From positions 1 through 64,000 of the forward strand of contig NZ_JAKRVY010000003.1 of the NCBI RefSeq assembly GCF_023638055.1: a stretch of 64,000 nt of DNA. The letters are read 5' to 3'. The translations under genes were made by a program, and so were the position numbers. Every line of letters starts with the position of its first letter. The stretch's first letter is position 1. The stretch is from Natranaeroarchaeum aerophilus. GTDB taxonomy: Archaea; Halobacteriota; Halobacteria; Halobacteriales; Natronoarchaeaceae. The notes beneath the pieces were generated by a model. That model saw only the letters and a program-made list of their open reading frames with translations. It was not told the DNA's origin and did not search any database. Below are positions 1 to 8,559 of the stretch, in pieces.

Positions 1-61
1 ACTATTTACTACTGGTAGATACTTATAGATACTGGATTCTGTAACAGTTACACTATCCCAC

Positions 62-1075
62 TCAGGCTTCGTCGTTTACGGCCGACCGAAACGCCCCCAT
101 CGCCTCACGCCAGGCGTCGATAATCTCGTCGTCACGTTCGCTATCCCACGGCTCGATCTCGTCGTTCGCAGCGAGCCACTCGACCGCCCGGGAGACGCCC
201 TCGGAAAACGGGATCGTGTACTCGAAGTCGAGATCACGACGGGCTTTGCTGTTGTCGAACACCGTGGCGTAGTACGTGTGGTTTTCCAGCAGATGTCGGC
301 GCTCGGGATCGGCCTCCAGCAGCTGTTCGGTCGGGATGTGGACGAGTTCGGGCTCGGGGGCGTCAAGCGCATCGGCGACGATCCGGTAGTACTGGTTCCA
401 CGTGATCACCTCCTCGCTGGTGACGTGATAGGTCTCGCCGTAGGCACGCTCGTTGCCCACGGCACTGACGAACGCTCTGGCGACGTCCTCGCGATGGCAG
501 GGCCCCCACAGCGAGGTGCCATCCCCGTGGACGACGATCGGTTTGCCCTTCCGGATGCGGTCGAGGTAGTACGTCCCGTCGCCGAAGGTGTGAAGCACTG
601 GCCCCTGATCGCCGTAGGTGCTCCAGGGCCGGATGATCGTGGTTGCGAACGCCTCGCCGTCAGCGGCGGTAAAGACGTCTTCGGCTGCTGCCTTGTTCTT
701 CCCGTACTCGCTGGTCGGCGGTTCCCGTGGGGCGTCCTCAGTGACGGGGTTAGTGTCGAGCGGCCGACTGTAGACGTCGATCGTCGACGTGAAGATGTAC
801 TGGTCTATCTCGCCTGCGAATGCCTCGATCGCTCGTTCGGCCGTCTCTGCGTCGAAACAGACCATGTCGATGACGCAGTCGACGTCGAGGTCGGCTACCT
901 GCTCGACGAACTCCTCGTGGTCGTCGCGGTCGCCGTAGACGAACTGCACCGATTTGGGGACCTCCGCGTCGGTCTCTCCCCGCGTAAAACAGGTCACGTC
1001 GTGTCCGGCGTCGACGAGCTGGCGCGTGATTTCGGTACTGATCAGTCCCGTCCCGCCGATGATAAGAACGTCCAT
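62..1075 (-). CDS. NAD-dependent epimerase/dehydratase family protein
   Basis: This is a 337-residue extended short-chain dehydrogenase, the family that acts on nucleotide sugars and related substrates in the cytoplasm. The N-terminal Rossmann motif GGTGLIS lies at residues 7-13. The catalytic Tyr-xxx-Lys is YGKNK (Y124, K128), and FTSTIDVY around 95-102 supplies the usual Ser/Thr partner. The C-terminal half, with HREDVARAF and a short Tyr-rich stretch, resembles the substrate domain of UDP-glucose 4-epimerase-like proteins. Length is typical. The gene is followed upstream on the same strand by a thioredoxin-like gene 37 bases away, but no shared function is evident. The exact substrate cannot be told from sequence; some haloarchaeal members are labelled only as NAD-dependent epimerases. 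Confidence 0.85.
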   Translation of the reverse strand: MDVLIIGGTGLISTEITRQLVDAGHDVTCFTRGETDAEVPKSVQFVYGDRDDHEEFVEQVADLDVDCVIDMVCFDAETAERAIEAFAGEIDQYIFTSTIDVYSRPLDTNPVTEDAPREPPTSEYGKNKAAAEDVFTAADGEAFATTIIRPWSTYGDQGPVLHTFGDGTYYLDRIRKGKPIVVHGDGTSLWGPCHREDVARAFVSAVGNERAYGETYHVTSEEVITWNQYYRIVADALDAPEPELVHIPTEQLLEADPERRHLLENHTYYATVFDNSKARRDLDFEYTIPFSEGVSRAVEWLAANDEIEPWDSERDDEIIDAWREAMGAFRSAVNDEA

Positions 1076-1112
1076 GTGCGGTGGTCGCGTCGCCGCCGGA
1101 AAAGTCTCCGGT

Positions 1113-1481
1113 CTAGCCCGCGTGTGATTCGATCAGATCAATCAGTCGCTCGGTTTCGACGAACCCCTCGGCGATCCGCTCGACCGGCTCACCGTCGACA
1201 AAGAGGACGAACAGCGGGACACTCCTGACGTCAAACTCGTCGATCAGCGGCGGATCGTTACGGGGGTTGATCGTTCCCACGGTTGCGGGGCTGCTCCGGT
1301 GGACGTTCCCGAGGATGGGTTCCATCGACTGACAGATCGAGCAGCCGTCCGTGTAGAACTCGACGAGTGCGAGGTCGTGGTCGGCGACGAATTCGTCGAG
1401 GTCGGCGGTGTCGTACAGGCCAGCAGGACGATCGATCCCGTCCCCTTGCACCTCGTTCGCTGGTCGATCCGAGTCGGTCAT
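1113..1481 (-). CDS. Thioredoxin family protein with CSIC active site
   Basis: This 122-residue protein has a thioredoxin fold. EFYTDGCSICQSM places the redox Cys pair at C47 and C50, and VRSVPLFVLF gives the conserved cis-proline at P89. The first ~25 residues are a polar, acidic extension with no signal peptide, so it should act in the cytoplasm as a disulfide reductase or oxidoreductase. The active-site dipeptide is Ser-Ile rather than the Gly-Pro of classical thioredoxin, which changes redox potential and partner choice, so it should not be called a housekeeping thioredoxin. Its partner reductase is not encoded nearby. Confidence 0.82.
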   Translation of the reverse strand: MTDSDRPANEVQGDGIDRPAGLYDTADLDEFVADHDLALVEFYTDGCSICQSMEPILGNVHRSSPATVGTINPRNDPPLIDEFDVRSVPLFVLFVDGEPVERIAEGFVETERLIDLIESHAG

Positions 1482-1545
1482 AGCTGACGTACGTTCTCGA
1501 ACGGTTTACATGCTCCCGAAGAGGGACAGCTACCGGTGGGACCAA

Positions 1546-2574
1546 TCAGATCCCGATCTCGCAGTCGGATTCGAGTGCTTCGTTGCCCAGTTGTGATTCT
1601 TCGTCAGCACGGTCCCAGTCGCCGTCCTCGGCGGCCCGTGCCGCCGCTGCCCAGTGTCCGGCCGCAGTCTCGAAGTTCTCTGCAGCACAGGTAAACTCGA
1701 TGAAATCGTCGCGAATATCACCGGGCGCGATCTCTTCACCATCGCGGAACGCGGTGACGGCATCGGAAAATTCGTCTTCCGAATCCTCGATACGCTCATA
1801 GGAGCTGTGCCACTCCTCGCGCTCGAAGTGTTCGAGCCCATCCAGAAACAGTTCGAGCCCGGAGATTAGCGACGCGAACCCGTCCGCCAGCGGGACCATA
1901 CTGTCGACGATGGTCTGCATCTCGTCGATCGCGCTCTGGAGTTCGTTCGGGTTGATATCCGACAGTGATTCGAGGACATCCCTGTCGACATCCGCATACG
2001 CATCCTGAGCCGCCTCGGCGCTCGAACTCGCGTCCTGGAAGTGCGAGTGAGCCGAGTCGACCCGATCGATCGCGTCACTGAACCGTTCTGCGTCGATATA
2101 GCTGTCGGCTGTTTCGATGTCTTCGACACCAGAATCCAGCGACTCGAACACTGCGACAAACTCGCGCAGGAACGTGATCAGATCACGGCGTGCGTCGATC
2201 TCGTCTCGCTGATCCTGACTTGCGTACTCCGCCGCCTCGTCGAGATCCGACTCTCCGTCGTCGATATACGACTGTATCAGACTGATATCGAAATGACCGT
2301 CCTCGATACTGTCGACTGCGTCGAGTTCGTCTTCGAACGTGGAAATCGCCTGTTCGAGGTTCCGGTCGGCATCATCGATGTACTCGGCCGCGATCTCGGT
2401 ATCGTCACGGGACTCCTCCTGTGTCTCGCCGTTCTCCTCGTCACCGGTCTCGTCCTCTCCATTTTCCTCATCGCCGTTTGCTTCATCCTCAGTATCGTCG
2501 TCATCGAGGCAGCCGGCGACCAGCAAACATCCCACGACCGCAGTGCCCGATTGCAGGTATGTTCGTCGTTCCAT
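1546..2574 (-). CDS. Acidic Tat-type lipoprotein, function unknown
   Basis: The 342-residue product begins MERRTYLQSG followed by a hydrophobic stretch and the lipobox LVAGC (C22), so it is probably exported and lipid-anchored outside the cell. A low-complexity Asp/Glu/Asn linker occupies about residues 23-60, as in many haloarchaeal surface lipoproteins. The rest is almost entirely charged, predicted helical segments with heptad-like spacing, suggesting helical bundles or coiled coils. No catalytic motif is recognisable. It stands alone between a thioredoxin-like gene and a divergent PRC-barrel gene. AT-rich sequence at 2600-2640 probably holds its promoter. I do not recognise a named family. 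Confidence 0.75.
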   Translation of the reverse strand: MERRTYLQSGTAVVGCLLVAGCLDDDDTEDEANGDEENGEDETGDEENGETQEESRDDTEIAAEYIDDADRNLEQAISTFEDELDAVDSIEDGHFDISLIQSYIDDGESDLDEAAEYASQDQRDEIDARRDLITFLREFVAVFESLDSGVEDIETADSYIDAERFSDAIDRVDSAHSHFQDASSSAEAAQDAYADVDRDVLESLSDINPNELQSAIDEMQTIVDSMVPLADGFASLISGLELFLDGLEHFEREEWHSSYERIEDSEDEFSDAVTAFRDGEEIAPGDIRDDFIEFTCAAENFETAAGHWAAAARAAEDGDWDRADEESQLGNEALESDCEIGI

Positions 2575-2715
2575 AGTGGCTCCTTTCCGCCAACCGGTAA
2601 ATATTTGCTGGGAAGATATATTTATTAGTATTCAACTGCGCCAGCTTCGTTTAGTTTTTCCGCCACGAACCGTGTCTGACGAAAAGTTAACGTGACACCC
2701 CGCTCATGGACACGT

Positions 2716-3012
2716 ATGGAAAACTCCTCAGCGGAGATCACTGCGCTCGTCGGCCGTGAAGTCTACTCAAACAACGGGGTGTTCGTGGGCGAGATCGAGG
2801 ATGTCCGCCTCGACCTCGACAAACAGCAGGTGACCGGGCTTGCCCTGCACCAGCTTAATATGGATCTGTTCTCGGGACACGTCGGGGATGGACGCGGCAT
2901 CATGATCCCGTATCGGTGGGTGCGGTCGGTCGGCGATGTCGTGCTGATCAATAGTATCGTCGAGCGACTTAGCTCCCCCGACGAGAACGATTCGAGCGAA
3001 GTCGTCGTGTAG
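2716..3012 (+). CDS. PRC-barrel domain protein
   Basis: This 98-residue protein is a single PRC-barrel, a small beta-barrel found in photosynthetic reaction-centre H subunits, RimM and many archaeal single-domain proteins of unknown role. Diagnostic parts are EVYSNNGVFVGEIEDVRLDLD-like strands near residues 15-37 (Gly-x-x-x-Gly-x-Ile/Val pattern) and IPYRWVRSVGDVVLI near 65-80. The ATG at 2716 is preferred; a GTG at 2692 in the same frame would add eight residues of poor composition. Such proteins are common in archaea, where a role in RNA or division-machinery binding has been suggested for some. Nothing here fixes the function. Confidence 0.8.
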   Translation: MENSSAEITALVGREVYSNNGVFVGEIEDVRLDLDKQQVTGLALHQLNMDLFSGHVGDGRGIMIPYRWVRSVGDVVLINSIVERLSSPDENDSSEVVV

Positions 3013-3165
3013 CGGGCTCTGTCCTGGAGTCCTATCGTCGATCGATTGCTACGGCCCGGTGTAGGCGCTACCCCCGGCGAGCCCGGGTTCCGGATCGGAC
3101 TGTGAGGTGCCCAGCGGTGCGGACTGGGAGTCAGTTACACACATTGTACTCACAGCAACTAGATC

Positions 3166-3209
3166 GAAGTCATATTACTGTTTCCCCGAAAGCCGGATGA
3201 AGTCATATT
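3166..3209. repeat. Two copies of GAAGTCATATT 33 bp apart upstream of the TbsP-type gene
   Basis: The 11-mer GAAGTCATATT occurs at 3166-3176 and again at 3199-3209, a spacing of about three helical turns. This lies in the 303-bp gap between the PRC-barrel gene and the regulator gene. The rest of the gap is GC-rich near 3013-3120, then AT-rich from about 3170 with two TATA-like stretches. Regularly phased direct repeats upstream of a regulator gene suggest binding sites for a DNA-binding protein, possibly the regulator itself. That is an inference. Confidence 0.4.
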
Positions 3210-3276
3210 TCCCCATATCTATAATGGATATTTAGAATATATAAATGAATGAAAGATTTGACTCAGGTTCGGCCAA

Positions 3277-3290
3277 TAAAATTAAGTATC
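3277..3290 (+). promoter_or_regulatory. Probable TATA element of the TbsP-type regulator gene
   Basis: An A/T-rich stretch (TAAAATTAAGTATC region) lies 26-39 bases before the ATG at 3316, the usual place for a haloarchaeal TATA box feeding a transcript with a very short leader. Another TATA-like stretch lies at 3236-3248. Confidence 0.4.
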
Positions 3291-3315
3291 TCACCCCCTT
3301 CACCAGTATATAGGC

Positions 3316-4134
3316 ATGACTTCGAATTTACTCGACACACAGCTTGATGAAATTCTTCGCGAGATGATCGATGACGCCGACGAGGAGTTGTTGCTCGTGA
3401 ACCCGGCGGAGGAGACGATCGAAACGTTCGTCGATGTCGCGACGCATCTCGACGGCGAGCTCCCGTCTGTCCAGCTTCTTGCCGAGGAGCGGACGCTCAA
3501 AGACGTCATGGACGACTTCATCATCGCGAGTAACACCGCCGACCTCGTCGAGATGGGCGTACTCACGCTTCGGACGGTCGAAAGCCCGCCCCGGAACTCG
3601 CTCGTCATTACCGACGAGTCCATCGTCGCACTAATCGACACGGGCAACGAGGTTGCCGGACTCGTCTCGGAGGACGATGCATTCGTCGATCGGACAGTCG
3701 AGACGTATCGCAGCCGGTGGGAGGCAGCCGACGAGTTCAATCTCCGAACCCCACCGATCTCCCGCGTTCGCGAGACGCTCAGCGAAGAGATCAGTGCCGA
3801 CGCCGAGGCCGACTTCTCCAACATTCTCGACTCCCTCGAAACGGCCCGCGGTGACGGCGACGGTCTCGACGAAGTAACGATCAGCCTGCTCGTCGCGGCG
3901 AAAAACGAGGCACTGCTTTACGACATCAGCAAGTGGGGCGAGGACGTCGGGATCGCCTCGAAAGCGACCTTTTCGCGGACGAAGACGAGGCTCGAAGACA
4001 TGGGCCTGATCGATACCGAAAAAGTCCCGATCGACGTCGGTCGACCGCGACTCCGCCTGAAGTTCGGCGACGACCGCCTTCGTGACGCTGACAACGGTCA
4101 GCTCGCGACGACGGCCCAGTCGATCCTGAACTAG
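3316..4134 (+). CDS. tbsP: TbsP-type transcriptional regulator (DUF5821 family)
   Basis: The 272-residue product matches, by its overall pattern, the haloarchaeal family named TbsP (DUF5821), described as working with TrmB in control of sugar metabolism and gluconeogenic gene expression. The N-terminal ~155 residues form an acidic alpha/beta domain beginning with LLDTQLDEIL. The C-terminal ~90 residues carry a winged helix-turn-helix, with recognition-helix region ASKATFSRTKTRLEDMGL around residues 212-229 and a basic wing VGRPRLRLKF. It is cytoplasmic and DNA-binding. The YcaO gene follows in the same direction after 40 bases, so the two may share a transcript. The symbol is given from family recognition, not from a database search. 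Confidence 0.75.
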   Translation: MTSNLLDTQLDEILREMIDDADEELLLVNPAEETIETFVDVATHLDGELPSVQLLAEERTLKDVMDDFIIASNTADLVEMGVLTLRTVESPPRNSLVITDESIVALIDTGNEVAGLVSEDDAFVDRTVETYRSRWEAADEFNLRTPPISRVRETLSEEISADAEADFSNILDSLETARGDGDGLDEVTISLLVAAKNEALLYDISKWGEDVGIASKATFSRTKTRLEDMGLIDTEKVPIDVGRPRLRLKFGDDRLRDADNGQLATTAQSILN

Positions 4135-4174
4135 ATCCCTACGCTTTTTCGACTCCCCGCACGACTCTCGGGGT

Positions 4175-5896
4175 ATGGACGTTACTCTCGTCGGCGACGG
4201 TCCCGCTATCGACGCCCTCACGGAGACGTTGCACGACGCATCGGTTTCGACGCGAACAGCTGACGCCGAGGAGATCGGAACGGCCGAGTTCGCCGTCGTT
4301 ACGGACCTCGCCGGAGCGCAGACGTTCGACCGGGCGAACAGGGCAGCACGCGAGGGCGGGACGCCCTGGCTTGCCATCGAGGTCGGCGGGATCGGCGGGC
4401 GGGCGATCGGCGACATTGACGCAGCTATTTCGGGGTTCGCACCCGCGACGGGCTGTTATGACTGTCTCCGGTCTCGCGTCGACGCGGACCGCGACTCCGA
4501 TGGGGCCAGCAGCGAGCCCAGAGCGGGCCGGAGTGCAGTCCGACTTGCGGGCTCGGTCGCCGGTCACGAACTCGTGCAGTTGCTCTCCGGTGAGGAGACT
4601 CCCGTGCTGGGCGGCGTCATCGAGATACCCCATCACCGACGCCAGTTCCTGCCGGTTCCGGGCTGTGAGTGTGGCTCCGCGCCTGCCGCTGACCTCGACC
4701 TCGCGTACGAACCGTCCCCGGTTGAGGCGGCCCTCGAACGTGCGGAGATGGCACTCGACGACCGGGTCGGCATCGTCGAATCGGTGGGGGAGATCGAATC
4801 GTTCCCGGCCCCGTACTACCTCGCGAACGTCCGTGCAACGAGTGGCTTTAGCGACGCCGACGCGCCCGCGCAGGCTGCTGGCGTCCATCCAGACTGGAAT
4901 ACCGCGTTCATGAAGGCGCTCGGGGAGGCCCTGGAGCGCTACGGGGCGGCGATCTACCGGGACGAAGAGTTCCAGCACGGCCGTACCGACGACATCGAGA
5001 ACCCGATCACACCGGATCGGTTCGTACTTCCCGACGACACCGACGCGGATCTCGACGGGCCGATCCCGTGGCGTTCCGGACTGGATATCGACACGGGAGA
5101 GACGGTGTCAGTCCCCGCCGAGAAGGCACACTTCCCGCCGCCGACCCGCGAACTCGGAGCCGCCATCACGACCGGCCTTGGACTTGGCTCCTCAACCGTC
5201 GGAGCACTGCTGTCGGGGCTATACGAGGTAATCGAACGCGACGCGACAATGCTTGCGTGGTACTCGACGTTCGAGCCCCTTGCACTGGCGGTCGACGACG
5301 AGGCGTTCCAGTCGCTGGCCCGTCGTGCCCGGAGCGAGGAACTCACGGTGACCCCCCTGCTCGTCACGCAGGACGTGGACATCCCCGTCATTGCTGTTGC
5401 CGTCCACCGTGATGGCGAGTGGCCGCGCTTTGCGGTCGGTTCCGCAGCTGCTCTCGATCCCACAGACGCAGCCCGAGACGCTCTGGCTGAAGCCCTCCAG
5501 AACTGGATGGAGCTCCGCTCGATGGGCCGAGAAACCGCGAGCGAGGAAAGCGGTGCGATCGGCGAGTACGCCTCGTTCCCCGAGGAGGCTGCCATCTTCG
5601 TCGACGCCGGCAACCCGATTCCAGTGGATTCTGTGGGGCCAGACGACGTTCCCGAGGGCGAGGCAGAACTCGATATGCTCGTCGAACGGGTCGTCGACGC
5701 CGGACTGTCGCCGTATGGCGTCAGGCTCACCCCGAGGGATCTAGAGACCATCGGCTTCGAGGTCGTGCGTGCGGTCGTTCCGGAGGCACAGCCACTCTTT
5801 ACCCGCGAACCGTTCTTCGGCGAGCGCGCCCGAACCGTCCCGGGCGACCTCGGATTCGAGCCGCGACTGGAGCGTCGATTCCACCCGTACCCCTGA
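4175..5896 (+). CDS. YcaO-domain protein with N-terminal E1-like/zinc module
   Basis: This 573-residue protein combines an N-terminal ~190-residue module with a C-terminal YcaO domain. YcaO enzymes use ATP to activate a backbone amide for cyclodehydration (azolines) or, with a sulfur donor, thioamidation. The N-terminal module has a dinucleotide-fold-like start (MDVTLVGDGP) and a likely structural zinc site: CxxC at C94/C97 and CxC at C164/C166, as in cyclodehydratase partner modules. The YcaO part shows the Glu-rich ATP/Mg elements ALGEALERYGAA and GLYEVIERDATM, and ends in HPYP, resembling the Pro-rich tails of azoline-forming YcaOs. There is no TfuA, no dehydrogenase and no obvious precursor peptide nearby; neighbours are the TbsP-type regulator and a membrane protein. 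The substrate is unknown. Confidence 0.85.
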   Translation: MDVTLVGDGPAIDALTETLHDASVSTRTADAEEIGTAEFAVVTDLAGAQTFDRANRAAREGGTPWLAIEVGGIGGRAIGDIDAAISGFAPATGCYDCLRSRVDADRDSDGASSEPRAGRSAVRLAGSVAGHELVQLLSGEETPVLGGVIEIPHHRRQFLPVPGCECGSAPAADLDLAYEPSPVEAALERAEMALDDRVGIVESVGEIESFPAPYYLANVRATSGFSDADAPAQAAGVHPDWNTAFMKALGEALERYGAAIYRDEEFQHGRTDDIENPITPDRFVLPDDTDADLDGPIPWRSGLDIDTGETVSVPAEKAHFPPPTRELGAAITTGLGLGSSTVGALLSGLYEVIERDATMLAWYSTFEPLALAVDDEAFQSLARRARSEELTVTPLLVTQDVDIPVIAVAVHRDGEWPRFAVGSAAALDPTDAARDALAEALQNWMELRSMGRETASEESGAIGEYASFPEEAAIFVDAGNPIPVDSVGPDDVPEGEAELDMLVERVVDAGLSPYGVRLTPRDLETIGFEVVRAVVPEAQPLFTREPFFGERARTVPGDLGFEPRLERRFHPYP

Positions 5897-5997
5897 CCCA
5901 TACTCTTTCTCGGTTCCTGTCAGGACCGTTTAACGGATATTCCGAATTTTGCTGAATACCGGTTTATTGCCGTCAGAGGCGTGTATACCATTGTACC

Positions 5998-6843
5998 ATG
6001 GGGACAGTTAACAATGAAGTAGATCTGGCAGAATCGACAAACGACTACGAGGACGTGCGCAAGCGCCGCTCGGTACTGGGGACGATACGTAACGGAACGT
6101 TCTACCTCTCGCTCGTGCTGGCCGGCGTCCTGTCCGTGCTGTTCCTTCCGGAACTGCTCGGGACGCTCGCCACCGGCTGGTCTGCCAGCGGTGCCGCCGA
6201 ACTCGGCATCCACCGGCTTCACATCATGGGGATCGCGACCGTCGTGACGGTCTTCCTGCTTGGCCTGTTCGCACAGGCCTACCGGCCGAAAGACCGGATC
6301 GCGTCGATGTGGGGTGCCTTCATCGTCATCGCCGCAATCACTGCAGGGACCGTCTGGTACGGTGTCGGCCGCCCCGAAGAGGTGATACCGTTTTTCCTCC
6401 TCACGGGTATCGCGCTGGTCGCCCACCCTGCGGGCCGACGGCTGTTCAGGCGTGGTGACTCCTACAGTCCCGCGCTGCTGGGGCTGGTCGCCCTCGCGGC
6501 CGTCCCCCTGCTGGCGTTCATCTCGACCCAGCTGGGGGCCAGCACCGGCACGCTCGATTCACACGGTATCATGGGCCACCACGTGATGATGGCTGGCCTT
6601 GCCGTGGCACCGCTGGCGTACGGTGCGTTCGCCGCACTCGGTTTCGACGGCTGGCGACTTGCCTCGTGGCTCGCCGCACTGCCGATGGGCTACTACGGCC
6701 TCATGTCCATCTCGTTCCCGGCACAGTCCAGCTCGGCGGGCGTGCTATGGGGAAGTGCAGCCATCATCTGGGCACTCGCGTTCGTCATCACGGCGGAGTA
6801 CTCCCGAAGGTCGGGCTCAGACGTGCTCCGACGGTCGAGATGA
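5998..6843 (+). CDS. Polytopic membrane protein, function unknown
   Basis: The 281-residue product has a ~35-residue charged N-terminus and then about eight hydrophobic segments, including TFYLSLVLAGVLSVLFLP, GIATVVTVFLLGLFAQAY, FIVIAAITAGTVWYG, LLGLVALAAVPLLAF and GVLWGSAAIIWALAFVI. Several His residues sit at membrane borders (HRLHIMG, HGIMGHHVMM), which could bind metal or haem, but no known motif is met. It is predicted to be in the cytoplasmic membrane. It starts 101 bases after the YcaO gene on the same strand with a TATA-like region at about 5935-5965. Its 3' end overlaps the convergent gene by 27 bases. I do not recognise the family. Confidence 0.7.
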   Translation: MGTVNNEVDLAESTNDYEDVRKRRSVLGTIRNGTFYLSLVLAGVLSVLFLPELLGTLATGWSASGAAELGIHRLHIMGIATVVTVFLLGLFAQAYRPKDRIASMWGAFIVIAAITAGTVWYGVGRPEEVIPFFLLTGIALVAHPAGRRLFRRGDSYSPALLGLVALAAVPLLAFISTQLGASTGTLDSHGIMGHHVMMAGLAVAPLAYGAFAALGFDGWRLASWLAALPMGYYGLMSISFPAQSSSAGVLWGSAAIIWALAFVITAEYSRRSGSDVLRRSR

Positions 6844-7293
6844 GCCTCGGAGCAGCTGCTCGACGACCGCGACGACGAGTACGATCGCCAGCGGGAGAAC
6901 CCAGAACATGACGTACACCGAATCGGGCCGGAGCGTCACGCCGGGTGTCGCACCGACCTCGCTCGCGGCCGCAAACGACTGCCAGCTTCGATAGAACGAC
7001 CACGAAAAGAGAACGATTAGCGTTACGACGGGCGCGACGAGTCCGCGACGATACAGCAGGACGGCTGGCACCGCACCGAGGACGACGAGGCCAAGACAGG
7101 CAGCGGCAAGCAAGAGCGCACCGGCGGCCTGTTCGGGGGAGAACACCTCAACGACCGATCCCGGCCGGATCGACGCGTACGCCCACAGCGCAACGAGCGC
7201 GTGGAGGAGGCCGCACGCGAGCCCGAGAAGGACCGCGTCACGAGTGAGTATCCCGCTCAATGATCGCTGGAGGGTGTGCAGGGGCGAGGACAT
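6817..7293 (-). CDS. Small four-helix membrane protein, function unknown
   Basis: The 158-residue product has four predicted membrane segments: DAVLLGLACGLLHALVALWAY, AAGALLLAAACLGLVVLG-type, VAPVVTLIVLFSW and MFWVLPLAIVLVVAVVEQLL. The ATG at 7293 (MSSPLHTLQ) is preferred over one seven codons upstream because the latter lies in a sequence with no coding character. Its end overlaps the convergent membrane-protein gene by 27 bases. The DUF63 gene lies upstream on the same strand, 93 bases away. No catalytic residue pattern is recognised. Confidence 0.65.
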   Translation of the reverse strand: MSSPLHTLQRSLSGILTRDAVLLGLACGLLHALVALWAYASIRPGSVVEVFSPEQAAGALLLAAACLGLVVLGAVPAVLLYRRGLVAPVVTLIVLFSWSFYRSWQSFAAASEVGATPGVTLRPDSVYVMFWVLPLAIVLVVAVVEQLLRGSSRPSEHV

Positions 7294-7386
7294 GGTGAAA
7301 GTGTAATTTCGCAACCAGATAGTTGTTGGGGCGCTGCGGCCCAGTCCGAACGACCGACCAGATCTCTGACCGACCCGAACGAGCGC

Positions 7387-8520
7387 CTATATCCCCAGCG
7401 TCGCTCGCAGGAAGTCACGAGTACCCGGGCCGAGACCGACTGCAAGGACGGTGATCAACAGCAACATCGCGTACGCTGGACTTTCCTCGAAGATCCGGTC
7501 GTCGAAGATCCAGACGACGAAGACTGCCGCACCCAGTTTGAGGAAAATGAAGGGCCACGCAGTCCCGATCGCATCGGTCACGAACTGGGGCTGGACCGTG
7601 CCGGTATTGTTGTAGATGAACCCGTTGACGACGTGTTTCGGGCCGTAGTTCGGCAGGCCGAACACGTGGTTCCAGTCGAGGCTGAGAACGTTCGCGACGC
7701 CGTCGACGTTGTGGCCCCAGATGACCAGCGCGCCCATGAGCCCGGTCCCGGCGTTGACAGCAGGGGCGAAGCGCTCGGTTGCCCACCACGCGCCAGCGGT
7801 AAGGATCGTCGCCCCCCCGAGCGTGATGACTGGCACCCAGAGGTTGAACGTAATCGCGTCGGATACCTGAATCACCCAGCCGAGATAGACGATCGTGATC
7901 GTGAGCAGGACGGATCCCGCGACTGCAAGCGGTGGCTGGAACCGATCGACGACCCCACGTTCCGAGAGTCCGATACTCACCAGCAGCGCTGCAAGGGTCA
8001 AGAAGAAGACGGTGAAGTAGATAAAGGGGCTGATCAGCGCGGCGCTCCAGGGATACGGCACGGTCGCGGCGGCCTCCGGCCCAAGCGTGATCCCGACGTC
8101 CTCGACAGTTCTTAGTGCCCCACCGAAGAGGACGAAGGGGAACAGCGCGAAGAAAAACGCCGGATCGTAGCCGAGTTCCAGACGGCGAAGCAGGAGTACG
8201 ACACCGACAAGCATGAAGATGAGGATCAGCGCGTAGCTGATGGTCGAGACCGTCGTATAACCCGGTTCGGCGACGTAGCCTGTCGCCTGAGCACACTCGG
8301 TGGTGCTCGTCAACAGTGTCGTCTCACCGCCCTCACGGACGGCACACGTCGCACCCTGTCCGTCGGCCGCCACGGGGCCCCAGAAGTACCGCCAGAGAAA
8401 CCCGTCGTAGACCTGCCGCGGGAACGCGAGTGCCCCGACAACGAGGATACCGACGATGCCGACCAGCGCGGCGAGCCACGCTCGAAACGGCTCGTCGATC
8501 CGTTCGTACAGCTCTTCCAT
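7387..8520 (-). CDS. DUF63 family membrane protein
   Basis: This 377-residue polytopic membrane protein fits the archaeal DUF63 family in length and signature. Around residues 90-150 it has TVSTISYALILIFMLVGV, then a Pro/Phe-rich FFFALFPFVLFGGALRTVED stretch typical of the family, followed by six or more further hydrophobic helices. Charged residues in helices (R/E/D near GGALRTVED, HNVDGVANVL) are conserved-looking and could line a channel or active site. The family is widespread in euryarchaea but its function is not established. It lies between a small membrane protein and an inositol-phosphatase-family gene on the same strand, with 39 bases to the latter. Confidence 0.82.
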   Translation of the reverse strand: MEELYERIDEPFRAWLAALVGIVGILVVGALAFPRQVYDGFLWRYFWGPVAADGQGATCAVREGGETTLLTSTTECAQATGYVAEPGYTTVSTISYALILIFMLVGVVLLLRRLELGYDPAFFFALFPFVLFGGALRTVEDVGITLGPEAAATVPYPWSAALISPFIYFTVFFLTLAALLVSIGLSERGVVDRFQPPLAVAGSVLLTITIVYLGWVIQVSDAITFNLWVPVITLGGATILTAGAWWATERFAPAVNAGTGLMGALVIWGHNVDGVANVLSLDWNHVFGLPNYGPKHVVNGFIYNNTGTVQPQFVTDAIGTAWPFIFLKLGAAVFVVWIFDDRIFEESPAYAMLLLITVLAVGLGPGTRDFLRATLGI

Positions 8521-8559
8521 ACACGATACAGCGTCCGGGTGGACTTTCAGGGTTCCGGT

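Noticed and set aside
278..1228. Plus-strand open frame opposite the epimerase
   Set aside because: It is a shadow frame; the minus strand has the Rossmann and Tyr-xxx-Lys motifs.
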